From contig JAXMAZ010000013.1 in assembly GCA_046350115.1 (NCBI GenBank), forward strand, positions 1 to 64,000: DNA of 64,000 nt. Reading direction: 5' to 3'. Under the pieces are notes generated by a model. That model was not told where the DNA came from and searched no databases. It saw only the letters and a list, made by a program, of their open reading frames with translations. The stretch is from JAXMAZ01 sp046350115. Lineage in GTDB: Bacteria > Planctomycetota > Planctomycetia > Gemmatales > Gemmataceae. A program made the translations under genes and the position numbers. Shown piece after piece: positions 9,566-18,739 of the stretch (positions within the stretch are counted from its first letter, which is position 1; each line of letters opens with the position of its first letter).

Positions 9566-9633
9566 CGCGGCCGGGCTGTCACCCGGCCGGCGGCCCGGAC
9601 GCGTTGTGGCCGCGCGCCGTCTCCGCAAAGGTA

Positions 9634-9662
9634 TTGCGACCGAGAGCGTGTAATGGTATTAT
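9634..9662 (+). promoter_or_regulatory. Sigma-70-type promoter
   Basis: TTGCGA at 9634-9639 and TATTAT at 9657-9662 are separated by exactly 17 bases in an AT-rich island (about 9630-9680) that stands out from the surrounding high-GC DNA. The next ATG lies 25 bases downstream, giving a short leader. It is the clearest housekeeping-type promoter I found. Confidence 0.65.
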
Positions 9663-9686
9663 ATAGTATTACTGTGTAAGGTCTGT

Positions 9687-9848
9687 ATGCACCGCATCCG
9701 TAGTGTCGTCCGCGCCGTCGTCGCGTTTTACAAGGAGAGTTGGGAGGAAGCGAACCGCCGTGCCCGCTGCCCGCACGCGAACTTTGACTTCGACCGGGAC
9801 GAGGAGTGCCCCGACTGCGGGTACAACCCACTGGCGGAGGCGTGGTAG
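9687..9848 (+). CDS. 53-aa zinc-ribbon-like protein
   Basis: The open frame from the ATG at 9687 to the TAG at 9846 encodes 53 residues. The first half is basic and amphipathic (MHRIRSVVRAVVAFYKESWE) and the second half carries CPHANFDFDRDEECPDCGYN, a Cys/His set (C-x-H ... C-x-x-C-G) resembling a small zinc ribbon. It sits directly behind the strong promoter at 9634-9662, which supports its being a real gene. Its role is unknown; candidates are a nucleic-acid-binding regulator or an anti-restriction or accessory peptide. Confidence 0.6.
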   Translation: MHRIRSVVRAVVAFYKESWEEANRRARCPHANFDFDRDEECPDCGYNPLAEAW

Positions 9849-9861
9849 CCCCGTTGTGGGG

Positions 9862-11277
9862 TCACGGGCCGGCGGGGGACGCCACCCGCCCCCCGCCCTC
9901 TGGCGGTGCCGGCGGCCCGGGCCGGACCAGCCGGGGCGGCAGGGCGAAGAACAGCATGGCCCCGACCCCGTAGGAGCCGACGATGTCCACCTCCGCGAAC
10001 CCCCGGACCCCGAACATGACGGCGAACGCGAAGGCGGCGGCGTAGCCGGGGGCCGGCCCGTGGCGGAGGGCCAGCCCGGTCGCCCGCAGGAGGGTGCCGG
10101 CGAGGAGCAGGACCGCGGCCGCCGCGCCGACCAGGCCGAGGTCCACGAACGTCTGCACGAACAGGTTGTGGAAGTGGAACCCGGTCCGGGTGTAGATGCC
10201 GAACCGGTACCACAGGTGCTCGGCCGGCAGGTTCCCGGGCACCCAGAAGGCGGCGAATCCGTGGCCGCCGAGCGGCCGGTCCAGCCCGGCCGCGACCCCT
10301 GTCTCCCACAGCACCGTGCGGCCGGTCAGGGTGGTCGATTTGCCGAACGCCCGCAGGACCGCCTGCTCCCAGTCGAGCAGGTGGCCGGCCGCCCCGAGGG
10401 CGGCCGCCCAGGCGGCGGCCAGGGCGAGGGCCACGAGCCGCGCCCGCCGGGGCAGCCGGGCCACGCCGTACAGGACGGCGAGGGCCGCCACGGCGGCGGC
10501 CAGGGACAGCACCGACGTGGCCGACCGGCTGAGGTACAGGCAGCCGAGGCCGAGGCCGCACGCGGCCAGGCGGGCCGCCGCCCCGGCCGCCGGCCGCCGG
10601 CCCGGCGGGGCGAGCAGGGCGGCGAGGACGAGGATTTCGGCGAGCAGCCCGATCACGTTCTTCGACCCGAACAGCCCGACCAGGGCGTACTCGCCGGTGA
10701 ACGGGTCGGTCCCGTACCGGCCGCTGGCGAGCGCCACCAGCAGGGCGGCCCCGCACCCGAGGGCGAGGCCGGTCAGGAACCCGCGGGGGCTGGTCCGGAC
10801 GCCCATGACGAGGCCGCAGCCGACCAGGGAGGCGTACTCGGCCGCCGCGTATAGGGAGCGGGCGGGGTGGTCGGACCAGACGGCGGAGAGGAGGCACCAG
10901 GCGGCGAACAGGAGGGGCGGGGCGGTCCGCCGGTCGAGCTTGACCGCGGGCACCCCGGCCCGGACGGCGAGCGGCAGCCACAGGGCGTAGAAGGCGACGA
11001 TCGCCGCCGGCCCGAGGACGGCCCCGTAGGCCATGATGACGGTGCTGGCGGCGACGGCGAGCGCCGCCGGCCGGTCGCCGATGTGCCACCCCCGGGGCGA
11101 ATGCCGCCGGAGTCGCACCCCGGCCGGGGCCGGGGTCACGCGGCCCGGCCCGCGGGCGTGCGGGCTGGCCCGGCGGGGCGGCGTTCGGATCGGGTGTCGG
11201 CGGGTGCGGTCATGCGGCGGAGCGTACCCCGGTTGTCGGTCCCGGGCAAGCGTCATCGTCCGGGCCGTCGGCCGCAC
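9862..11277 (-). CDS. O-antigen ligase / Wzy_C-family membrane protein
   Basis: A membrane protein of up to 471 residues with about ten hydrophobic helices. It has the Wzy_C/ExoQ signature of O-antigen ligases and polymerases: LFGSKNVIGLLAEI, then the large periplasmic loop with TLTGRTVLWETGV, LGGHGFAAFW and FHFHNLFVQTFVDLGLVG. Such proteins join or polymerise surface glycans at the periplasmic face of the inner membrane. The first 45 or so residues are Arg/Pro-rich and unlikely to be translated; the GTG at 11137-11139 is a good alternative start. It points opposite to its neighbours inside the element, so it is probably independent cargo. Confidence 0.75.
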   Translation of the reverse strand: MRPTARTMTLARDRQPGYAPPHDRTRRHPIRTPPRRASPHARGPGRVTPAPAGVRLRRHSPRGWHIGDRPAALAVAASTVIMAYGAVLGPAAIVAFYALWLPLAVRAGVPAVKLDRRTAPPLLFAAWCLLSAVWSDHPARSLYAAAEYASLVGCGLVMGVRTSPRGFLTGLALGCGAALLVALASGRYGTDPFTGEYALVGLFGSKNVIGLLAEILVLAALLAPPGRRPAAGAAARLAACGLGLGCLYLSRSATSVLSLAAAVAALAVLYGVARLPRRARLVALALAAAWAAALGAAGHLLDWEQAVLRAFGKSTTLTGRTVLWETGVAAGLDRPLGGHGFAAFWVPGNLPAEHLWYRFGIYTRTGFHFHNLFVQTFVDLGLVGAAAAVLLLAGTLLRATGLALRHGPAPGYAAAFAFAVMFGVRGFAEVDIVGSYGVGAMLFFALPPRLVRPGPPAPPEGGGRVASPAGP

Positions 11278-11419
11278 CCGCGGCGGGGCGTCCCGGCCCC
11301 GAGTCGCACCCCGGGTCCGGGGCCGGACACAACGTCTACCTTTCGCCGGAGTTGCTCAGTTCGCTGCCACCCTGCACTTTTTTGGTGACAAAAGGCTCCC
11401 GACAGAATACCGTCGGCCG

Positions 11420-12085
11420 GTGACAGACATTTCCGCTCCCGCCGTCGTCGGCTACGCCCGCGTATCCACCGCCGATCAGACCGAGTCCGGGCAGGCCGAC
11501 GCCCTGCGGAGTGCCGGGGCCGCGACGGTCGTCGTCGAGCAGGCGTCCGGGGTCGCGGATCGACCGCGGCTGGACACCCTCCTCTCCTCGCTGCGGCCGG
11601 GCGACACGCTGGCGGTCACGGAAGTCAGCCGCCTCGGACGATCAACGGCGGAGGTGCTGCACCTGGCCGACGACCTCCGCGGCCGCGGCGTGCATCTGCG
11701 CGTGCTCAACCTGGGGATCGACACCGCCACGCCGGCCGGCGGGCTGGTGCTCACCATGATGGCCGGGCTGGCGAAGTTCGAGCGGGAACTGCTCCGCGAG
11801 CGGCAGGCGAGGGGGATCGCAGCCGCCCGGGCGCGGGGCAAGCACCTGGGCCGCCCGGCCCTGCTCACCGCCGACCACGCCCGCCGGGCGGCCGAACGGC
11901 TCCGGGCCGGTGAGACACTCGCGGCCGTCGCCGCCGAGTGGCGGGTGTCCGAGCGGACCCTGTCCCGCCTGATCCGGAGACACCCCGACGGCGGTCCGCC
12001 GCCGACCGCCCCCGGCGGCCGTGGCAAACCCAAACGGCGGGGCCAGCCCGTCGGGACCGGAGATGGGCCGTGGACAGCCTTCTGA
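11420..12085 (+). CDS. Serine recombinase (resolvase/invertase family)
   Basis: A 221-residue small serine recombinase starting at the GTG 11420. The catalytic domain shows GYARVSTADQ with the nucleophilic Ser at residue 16, VTEVSRLGRS, then the E-helix region MMAGLAKFERELLRERQARG. A C-terminal helix-turn-helix (LAAVAAEWRVSERTLSRLIRR) and a basic tail follow. It could resolve multimers or invert a segment. No inverted crossover sites were recognised nearby. The last 16 bases overlap the WGR gene, so the pair is probably translated together. Confidence 0.9.
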   Translation: MTDISAPAVVGYARVSTADQTESGQADALRSAGAATVVVEQASGVADRPRLDTLLSSLRPGDTLAVTEVSRLGRSTAEVLHLADDLRGRGVHLRVLNLGIDTATPAGGLVLTMMAGLAKFERELLRERQARGIAAARARGKHLGRPALLTADHARRAAERLRAGETLAAVAAEWRVSERTLSRLIRRHPDGGPPPTAPGGRGKPKRRGQPVGTGDGPWTAF

Positions 12086-12429
12086 CCGCTACCTTTGAGG
12101 CTCACAACCCGGCGGCTGACCGGCACCGGTGGTACCGGGTGCGTGTCGGCCGCGACCTGTTCGGCGAGTGGACGCTGTGCCTGGCCTACGGCCGCACCGG
12201 GCAGGCGGGCCAACAACTCCTATTCTCCGCGTCGTCGGCCGAGCCGCTACAGACCAGACTGCGGGACCACCTCCGCCGCCGGCTGTCCGCCCCGCGGCGG
12301 ATCGGCTGTGCGTACCGCCTGGTCGCCCTTGACGCCGTCGCGGACTTCGACGTGCCGGGCTGGTTGCCGCCGGCCCTGTTGGCCCGGCTCGTGCCGGGCG
12401 ACCCGCGGCCCAGCGAACATCACCCCTGA
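12070..12429 (+). CDS. WGR-domain protein
   Basis: A 119-residue protein that starts at a GTG inside the end of the recombinase gene. The region HRWYRVRVGRDLFGEWTL followed by YGRTGQAGQQL matches the WGR domain known from PARPs and from bacterial proteins of phages and plasmids, where it contacts DNA ends or nicks. Nothing else is present beyond a short C-terminal tail, so it is a stand-alone WGR protein. The overlap with a site-specific recombinase hints that it acts on recombination or nicked intermediates; that is inference. Confidence 0.75.
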   Translation: MDSLLTATFEAHNPAADRHRWYRVRVGRDLFGEWTLCLAYGRTGQAGQQLLFSASSAEPLQTRLRDHLRRRLSAPRRIGCAYRLVALDAVADFDVPGWLPPALLARLVPGDPRPSEHHP

Positions 12430-12513
12430 ACCGAATGTTCGATCCGCTCGGTGGTACGGGTCGTGAAATCGTGTGCCTGTGGATGCGACGATGCGCTTAT
12501 GCAGCGGCGCGAC

Positions 12514-15500
12514 TCAGAACAGTGACGGCGACCCGCCCCGGCCGCTGCGGGCGTATCGGTCGCTGAACCCGGCCGTCCCGGCGGGCCGGGGGCCGCCCGC
12601 CGCTCCCGGCCCGCCGCCGGCCTCGTCCACCGGGTCCGGCGGAGCGTCAGGCTGGCCCGAGCGCATCGGCAGCTCGCGGCGTGGGAGTGGCGGGTCTGCC
12701 ACCGCCGCGTTGGCGGCGCGACGAGCGCTGATGCGGCTGGCGAGTTCGGCGGCCGACGGCCCGCCGGCGGGGTCCACCCCGGGCGGGGCGGCGAGGGCCG
12801 CCTTCAGTCGGTCGCGGAGGCCGGTCAGTTCGCCCAGGTAGCCCTCGTGGGCGAACAGGCGGCCCAGCCGGGCGGCGTAGTCCACCTGCTGGCCGCGGGC
12901 CACGGCCAGCTCCTGCCGCGCGCGGCCGCAGTCGTCGTCGTACTCGGCCGCCAGGCGGGCGAGGGCGTTGAGCACCGCCCGCGGCCCCTGCGACTCCTTG
13001 GCCAGGGTGGTCTTGCGGACGGTCCGGCCTTCCAGGTAGACGCTGCCAGCCCCGCCCGGGTGCCGCTCCAGCCCGAAGGACAGCCCGCGGAAGGTGCCGA
13101 GCGGGTACCGGCGGGACTGGTCCACGTCGTCCGGGACGCGGTCGAGCTGCCGGCCGAGCGGGGCGAGCGCGTCGTCGCGGTGATACTCGCGGGCGGCGAC
13201 CACCACCATCCCGCCGTCGCCGGCCGCGGCGGTCATTCGGTCGGCGTCCAGGTCGGCCAGCCGCCGCTCGTGGCGGGCGATGAGGTCGGGCAGCTCGCGC
13301 ACCTTCCGCCGGGCGGTGTACTGCTCGTCGGCGTGGTTCCGCCGGAGCACCCCCAGGCGTTGCAGTTCGGCGTCCGCCTCCGCGAGCGTCAGCACCGCCG
13401 GGTTGCCGCTGGCGATGGCCTTCACCTCGGCATAGCTCAGCTCCTGCCCGGCCACGTCGTCCGCCCGCCGCACCCCGACCCGCCCGGTCATCACCTGGCC
13501 GATGAACTTGGCCTTCGTCTCCAATGCCTGCCACATGTAAGCGTCAAATGACCCCTCTGTGACATAGCGGTAGACGGCGACCTCGGCGTTCGTGTTCCCC
13601 TGGCGGAGGATGCGGCCCTCCCGCTGCTCCACCTCGGCCGGCTTCCACGGGGCGTCCAGGTGGTGGAGGGCGACGAGCCGCTTCTGCACGTTCGTCCCGG
13701 CCCCCATCTTCTGCGTCGAGCCGATCAGCACCCGCACCGCCCCGCTGCGGACCCGCTCGAACAGCGATTGCTTCTTGGCGTCGGTGTCGGCGTCTCCCGC
13801 ACAGGCGATCTGGTCGCGGGGGATACCGCGGGCGGCGAGCTTGGCCACCAGCTCGTCGTACACCGAGAACCCCCAGGCGGTCGGCTGCACGCCCAGGTCG
13901 CAGAACACCATCTGCGTGCCGCGGGTCGGTGCCGACCGCTTCCAAATGGCGTGGACGTTCTCGACAAGGGCGTTCAGCTTCGACCCCGGCTCGTCGCCGG
14001 CAGCGGGGGCGAGCAGCCGGGCGTCGAGGGCGAGCTTGCGGCCGTCGGTGGTGATGGCCAGGGCGTTGTCCTCCCGCGGGTCCACCTTCTGGTTCCGCAG
14101 CCGCTCGTACCGGGTGACCAGCTCCTGCTGGACGCGGGCCTGGGCGTCGGACATGGGACACGCCACGACGTGCGGCTTGCCGCCTTCGAGCGCGGGCCGA
14201 GGCAGGTCGAGCATGTCGGCCGTCTGCACGTCGGCGAACTGGCGGAACATCTGCTGGAGTTCGGGCAGGTTGACGAACTTGGCGAACCGGCTGCGGGGCC
14301 GCAGGGACGAGCCGTCCGGGGAAATCTCCATCGCCTCCACCACCTCGCCGAAGGTGGCCGCCCAGGCGTCGAAGTGGTCGATCCCGCGGGCCGCCAGCCC
14401 GTCCGGGTCGAGGTAGCGTTGCAGGGTGTACAGCTCGACCATCGTGTTCGAGACGGGCGTGCCGGTGGCGAAGGTGACGCCGCGGCCGGGGTGTTTGCCG
14501 TGCAGGTAGCGGCACTTCATGAGCAGGTCGAACGCCCGCTCGCTGCCGCCGGTCTGGACGCCCGCCACCCGGTCCATCTTGGTCGGGGTTTCGAGGTTCT
14601 TGAAGTAGTGCGCCTCGTCGATGAACACGTGATCGACGCCCAACTCGTCGAACACCAGCCCGTCGTCCTTCTTGTCCTCGGCGAGCAGTTCCTTGAGCCG
14701 GGCCTCGCGGGCGGCCTTCTGCTTCTCGATGGTCTTGATGATGTTCCGGCCCGACCGGGACGATCCCGCCGCCCGGTCGGCGAGCAGCCGGTCGTATTCG
14801 GCGATCTGCTCCCGCAGGAAGCCTTCCTGGTAGTCGCGGGACAGCCCGATCCGCTCGAAGCTGCCGTGCGTCACCACGATCCCGTCCCAGTCGCCGGAGG
14901 CGATCTTGGCGGTGAGCAGCTTGCGGCGGTCCTTGGCCAGGTCGTCCTTGCCGGCGACGAGCAGCCTGGCGTTCGGGTAGAGCTGGAGGAACTCCCGGCT
15001 GAACTGTTCGAGCATGTGGTTGGGCACCACGTACATCGGCTTACGGACGAGGCCGGCCTGCTTCAACTTCATGCCGGTCGCGCACATGGTGAACGTCTTG
15101 CCGGCCCCGACGGCGTGGGCGAGAAGCGTGTTGCCGCCGCTCATACCCCGCCACACCGCGTCCGCCTGGTGCGGGTTCAGGGCGACGGCCTTGGACATGC
15201 CGGGGAAGTGCAGGTGCGAGCCGTCGAACTGCCGCGGCCGCAGGTTGTTAAACGCATCGTTATACAGTCGCACCAACCGCTCGGTGCGGTCCGGGTCGGC
15301 GAACACCCACTGCCGGAACCGGTCTTTGATCCGCTGCTGCTTCTCCTTGGCGGCGAGGGTGGCGTCCGGGTTGACCACCCGCTTGTCCGGGTCGGCCGGG
15401 TCCGGGTCGTAGACGACGGGCGTTCTCAGGTTCAGGGCCAGGTCCAGGAGCCAGGTGCCGTTGGCCCGGGCGGTGCCGTAGTCGGCGGTGGCCGCCACCG

Positions 15501-17625
15501 ACCGCTCGGCCGCGTACCCGGCGTCCACGCTCCACACCGCGTCCTTCGGGAGGTGGCTGACGCTCACCCCCGCCTCGGGCACCCCGAACAGGTCGGCCGT
15601 GAACGCCCGGATGTCGCCGGCGGGTATCCACGGGGCACCCAGGTTGGCGTCGATGTCCCCGGGTAGCACGTCCTCCGGCTGCACCTCCCGCAGCGCGGCC
15701 GCGCTCCGGGCGAACGCCGGGCCGGCCGCGGCGGCGGCCTTCAGCTTGGCCCGGACGTTACCGGACAGGTAGGCGTCGGCCGGCTCCCACCGGCCGGTGG
15801 CCGGGTCGCGGTAGACGAGGTCGCCCAATTCGGCGACGACGGCCGCCTCGGGCTTGCCGTACAGCCCGGCGAGGTATGCGAGGTCTACCGCCCCTTTGTG
15901 ATCGAGTGAGACGAGGAGGCCGTCCGCGGCGGTCGCCACGCGGGTGACGGGCGGGGCCTGGCCGACCACGTCCTTGAGCAGGATCGGGGCCTTCTCCGCG
16001 ACCCCGGAGACCTCGTCGTACTCCTCCAGGGCCATGACCAGCATGGCGTCCGGGTCGTCCCGGAACCGCACCAGGTTCGGCATCCGCCGGACCACCCCGC
16101 CGTTCGCGGCCGGCGTGAAGGTGGTCTTGTTGACCGGCCCGTGGGCGGCGACGAAGGCGTCGTAGGCGCGGTTGAGAGCCCGCCGGGCGGCCTCCCGGTG
16201 GGCCGCCGGCCAGCCCTCGTTCTGCGACCGCAGCACCTCGCGGGCGAGGTCACGCAGCCCCACCAGCCCGGCCACCCGTCGCCCGACGGTGGTGGCCGTG
16301 GTCAGAGTGACGCCGCCGTACACGACCGGCTCGGCCCGGCCGTCCCGCATCTCGTACAGGCGGCGGTCGTCGCCGACGACCAGGCTGCCCTCGGTGGCGT
16401 GCCGCTCGGGCGGCGGGGGGACGAACGGGCGAGACAAATCGGCGGCGGCACCCGCCACGGCCGGGCGGACAGGTAGCAACGGCATCCGCGCGACGGCGGC
16501 CCGGAGCTGGGCGGCCAGGTCGCCGGTACTCTTGACGCTGTACCCCTCGGCGTAGAGCGTGTCCCGGCGGCTGAGCGTGCCGAGCACCATCTCCGGGTGG
16601 GCGAGGAAGTAGCGGTTGACCGCCACCTCCGCCCCCTCGACGGCCAGCGGGGCGACGCCCAGCCAGCCCGGGTCGGCGTGCCGGGGCGGCTCCCCTACGT
16701 CCCGTTTGCGGAAGAAAACGATGTCGGTGACGACGGCCGTTCCCTCGCGCTTGAAGGCGTCCGACGGCAGGCGGACCGCGCCCAGGAAGTCGGCGTGTGC
16801 GGCGAGATACTCGCGGGCCGCCGCGTTCTGCTTGTCCAGGGTGTAGTGGCTGGTGACGCAGGCCAGCACCCCGCCGGGGGTGAGTGAGTCAACCGACTTG
16901 GCGAGGAAGTAGTCGTGCAGGGCGAACTTTTGCCCGCGGTGGTCGAGTTTCAGGTCGGCGAACGGCACGTTGCCGATCACCGCGTCGAACCCGCCGTCGG
17001 GCAGACGGGCGTCCTGGAACGGTTCCACGCGGATGTCGTGGCCGGGGAACCGGGCCTGGGCGATCCGGCCGGACAGGGCGTCCTGCTCGACGCCGACGAA
17101 CCGCATCCCGGCCGGGCCGCGGGCCAGGAAGTTGCCGGACCCGCAGCCGGGTTCGAGCACCCGGGCGTCGGCGGGCACGCCGAGCCGGGCGAGGGCGGCG
17201 TGCAGGGCGTCGATCACCACCGGCGAGGTGTAGAAGGCGGTGAACGTGGTCCGCTTGGCGCTCGCGTACTCGTCCGGGGTGAGCAGCCGGTGCAACTCGT
17301 CGCCGAGGGCCTGCCAGGACTCGTCCTTGTACCGGCCGGTGGCAGGGTTCGGGAACAGGGACAGTGCGACCGGGCCGAACCCGGGGAACCGGGCGAGGGC
17401 CGCCCGCTCGTCCGCGGTGGCGGGCCGGCGGCCGACCTCGACCGCCTGGAGTGCCCGCACGGCGGCGAGGATGTCGCGGGCCTTTGCTTTTTCGCCGGCC
17501 GACAGTTCGATCCCGTCCGGTCCCGCGTCCGGCGGCGGGGCGGGAACGCTGGCGGCGGGTTGAACTGGAGTCGGTTCGGCCGGGACGACATCGAACAGGG
17601 ACCGGTCGGGCCGGGAGGCCCGCAC
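12514..17625 (-). CDS. Giant adenine-specific DNA methylase fused to an SNF2-type helicase
   Basis: About 1703 residues, intact. The N-terminal third is an N6-adenine methylase with motif I VLEPGCGSGNF (about 156-166) and the catalytic NVPF variant of NPPF/Y (about 219-222). The second part is an SF2/SNF2 helicase: Walker A AHAVGAGKT (near 835), DEAH in HVFIDEAHYFKNL (near 1000), ATGTPVSNTM and QREGRILRQGN (near 1337). Proteins of this build (COG4646-like) are typical of plasmids and ICEs and are thought to protect incoming DNA by methylation. The frame stays open to an ATG at 17955, but that stretch overlaps the small gene 17640-17909, so I placed the start at the GTG 17623-17625. Confidence 0.88.
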   Translation of the reverse strand: MRASRPDRSLFDVVPAEPTPVQPAASVPAPPPDAGPDGIELSAGEKAKARDILAAVRALQAVEVGRRPATADERAALARFPGFGPVALSLFPNPATGRYKDESWQALGDELHRLLTPDEYASAKRTTFTAFYTSPVVIDALHAALARLGVPADARVLEPGCGSGNFLARGPAGMRFVGVEQDALSGRIAQARFPGHDIRVEPFQDARLPDGGFDAVIGNVPFADLKLDHRGQKFALHDYFLAKSVDSLTPGGVLACVTSHYTLDKQNAAAREYLAAHADFLGAVRLPSDAFKREGTAVVTDIVFFRKRDVGEPPRHADPGWLGVAPLAVEGAEVAVNRYFLAHPEMVLGTLSRRDTLYAEGYSVKSTGDLAAQLRAAVARMPLLPVRPAVAGAAADLSRPFVPPPPERHATEGSLVVGDDRRLYEMRDGRAEPVVYGGVTLTTATTVGRRVAGLVGLRDLAREVLRSQNEGWPAAHREAARRALNRAYDAFVAAHGPVNKTTFTPAANGGVVRRMPNLVRFRDDPDAMLVMALEEYDEVSGVAEKAPILLKDVVGQAPPVTRVATAADGLLVSLDHKGAVDLAYLAGLYGKPEAAVVAELGDLVYRDPATGRWEPADAYLSGNVRAKLKAAAAAGPAFARSAAALREVQPEDVLPGDIDANLGAPWIPAGDIRAFTADLFGVPEAGVSVSHLPKDAVWSVDAGYAAERSVAATADYGTARANGTWLLDLALNLRTPVVYDPDPADPDKRVVNPDATLAAKEKQQRIKDRFRQWVFADPDRTERLVRLYNDAFNNLRPRQFDGSHLHFPGMSKAVALNPHQADAVWRGMSGGNTLLAHAVGAGKTFTMCATGMKLKQAGLVRKPMYVVPNHMLEQFSREFLQLYPNARLLVAGKDDLAKDRRKLLTAKIASGDWDGIVVTHGSFERIGLSRDYQEGFLREQIAEYDRLLADRAAGSSRSGRNIIKTIEKQKAAREARLKELLAEDKKDDGLVFDELGVDHVFIDEAHYFKNLETPTKMDRVAGVQTGGSERAFDLLMKCRYLHGKHPGRGVTFATGTPVSNTMVELYTLQRYLDPDGLAARGIDHFDAWAATFGEVVEAMEISPDGSSLRPRSRFAKFVNLPELQQMFRQFADVQTADMLDLPRPALEGGKPHVVACPMSDAQARVQQELVTRYERLRNQKVDPREDNALAITTDGRKLALDARLLAPAAGDEPGSKLNALVENVHAIWKRSAPTRGTQMVFCDLGVQPTAWGFSVYDELVAKLAARGIPRDQIACAGDADTDAKKQSLFERVRSGAVRVLIGSTQKMGAGTNVQKRLVALHHLDAPWKPAEVEQREGRILRQGNTNAEVAVYRYVTEGSFDAYMWQALETKAKFIGQVMTGRVGVRRADDVAGQELSYAEVKAIASGNPAVLTLAEADAELQRLGVLRRNHADEQYTARRKVRELPDLIARHERRLADLDADRMTAAAGDGGMVVVAAREYHRDDALAPLGRQLDRVPDDVDQSRRYPLGTFRGLSFGLERHPGGAGSVYLEGRTVRKTTLAKESQGPRAVLNALARLAAEYDDDCGRARQELAVARGQQVDYAARLGRLFAHEGYLGELTGLRDRLKAALAAPPGVDPAGGPSAAELASRISARRAANAAVADPPLPRRELPMRSGQPDAPPDPVDEAGGGPGAAGGPRPAGTAGFSDRYARSGRGGSPSLF

Positions 17626-17639
17626 CCGCTCGGCGTGGG

Positions 17640-17909
17640 TCAGGGTTCGGCCGTCTCGCCCGCCGTGGCTTCCACCGCGATGAGGCGCTCCACCTCCGCC
17701 AACGCCAGTTCCAAGGCGGCCGACCGGCGGGACTGCGGGTCGTCCTGGGGACGCTCCGCTTCGAGCCGGTCCGCCCACGCCAGGTGGCGGTCCCGCAGCT
17801 CCAGGGCGTAAGAGTCCAGGGCCGCCATCAGCCGGCGGTTCGACTTGAGCCGCCGGTGGTAGGTCGGGTGCGACTGGATCAGGCTGAGGGTGATCGTCTT
17901 GTACTGCAT
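17640..17909 (-). CDS. Small helical protein upstream of the methylase-helicase (89 aa)
   Basis: An 89-residue, mostly helical protein starting MQYKTITLSLIQSHP, then a charged stretch (YALELRDRHLAWADRLE) likely to form a coiled coil, and a short acidic end. It stops 14 bases before the methylase start, so the two are probably one operon. Small proteins with the same opening are, as far as I recall, found before this methylase-helicase in other plasmid-like loci. Its function is unknown. The rival reading, that this DNA encodes the N-terminus of the methylase in another frame, has worse coding character. Confidence 0.7.
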   Translation of the reverse strand: MQYKTITLSLIQSHPTYHRRLKSNRRLMAALDSYALELRDRHLAWADRLEAERPQDDPQSRRSAALELALAEVERLIAVEATAGETAEP

Positions 17910-18097
17910 CGGCGTCGAAGAGGGTGGGCTGCCGGCGGACCGGCTTCGGAGGCATGGCGGGGCGTGTACATCAGAATTGAGACGGCGCGAACAGTGCCAC
18001 GCCAAAAGCGGGGTGGCAAGCGGATTCGTGGTTACTTCACGCAGATGACCAGACGCCGGTGTGCGAGGTGCTATTGAGGCGGGACCGCGAGCGTGTC

Positions 18098-18667
18098 TTA
18101 ACGCCCGCGAGTGTGCTGGTCTCGGAGCAACTCAAGGATTTGTTTGGCGGCCTCGGAGTCTCGCCCAAGTACCGTGCCGAGAACGCCTGCGACATCGCTC
18201 ATCGTGACAGTGTTGGGGACGTCGCCACGGCTGCCTCCGGCCGCAAGGCGGTCGCGGTACACGCCCGCCGTGACGCCTTCCCCGATCGCTTCCGCGAGGG
18301 CGGTGTGGCCGATCGCCTCCGCTCCCGCCCGGGTAATGACGTGGACCAGCGTGCGGTTCCCGCGGACCGGCGGCCTCGACTCGATCAGCCCGGCCTCCCG
18401 CAGGGACTCGACGGCCGCGTGAACGGCGGTGGCGTCCTTGGTGTAGTAGGGGTTGCGGAAGAGTAGGGGGAAACGGTCCGTCCCCGCCGCCGGCCCGAGC
18501 GCGGCCCGCTCGACCTTCATGCGTCCGACCGCGGCGACCAGTTCCGGCCCGGACAGCCCTTGCGTGGCCGATACGGGGTAATCACCCTCCGTCCGATGAA
18601 CCGGACGGTTCGCCAGAAACACCAGCACCCCCTGTTGAAGCCGATCTAACTCGCCAACCTGCGACAT
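18098..18667 (-). CDS. Hypothetical protein, winged-helix-like (189 aa)
   Basis: A 189-residue protein from the ATG 18665-18667, preceded by a G-rich ribosome-binding stretch (GGGGGGTT). The first half includes LLFRNPYYTKDATAVHAAVESLREAGLIESR, a pattern like the recognition-helix and wing part of a winged-helix protein. The second half is helical with repeated Ala/Gly and ends basic. No enzyme motif is visible. It lies between the XRE regulator and the methylase operon, all on the minus strand, and could be part of one regulatory unit. Confidence 0.6.
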   Translation of the reverse strand: MSQVGELDRLQQGVLVFLANRPVHRTEGDYPVSATQGLSGPELVAAVGRMKVERAALGPAAGTDRFPLLFRNPYYTKDATAVHAAVESLREAGLIESRPPVRGNRTLVHVITRAGAEAIGHTALAEAIGEGVTAGVYRDRLAAGGSRGDVPNTVTMSDVAGVLGTVLGRDSEAAKQILELLRDQHTRGR

Positions 18668-18739
18668 AACCCCCCGAACCACCGATGACACCCGTCCAGC
18701 GTGCCACGAAATGGTTAACGAAGGGTTGCAGGCCCGCCA

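Noticed and set aside
13660..15666. 668-residue plus-strand frame within the methylase-helicase
   Set aside because: It is antisense to clear methylase and helicase motifs and has Val/Arg/His-rich shadow composition.
17626..17955. N-terminal extension of the methylase-helicase to an ATG at 17955
   Set aside because: The stretch overlaps a better coding frame (89 residues, MQYKTITLSLIQ...) and is Pro/Gly-rich without domain resemblance. The choice is not certain.
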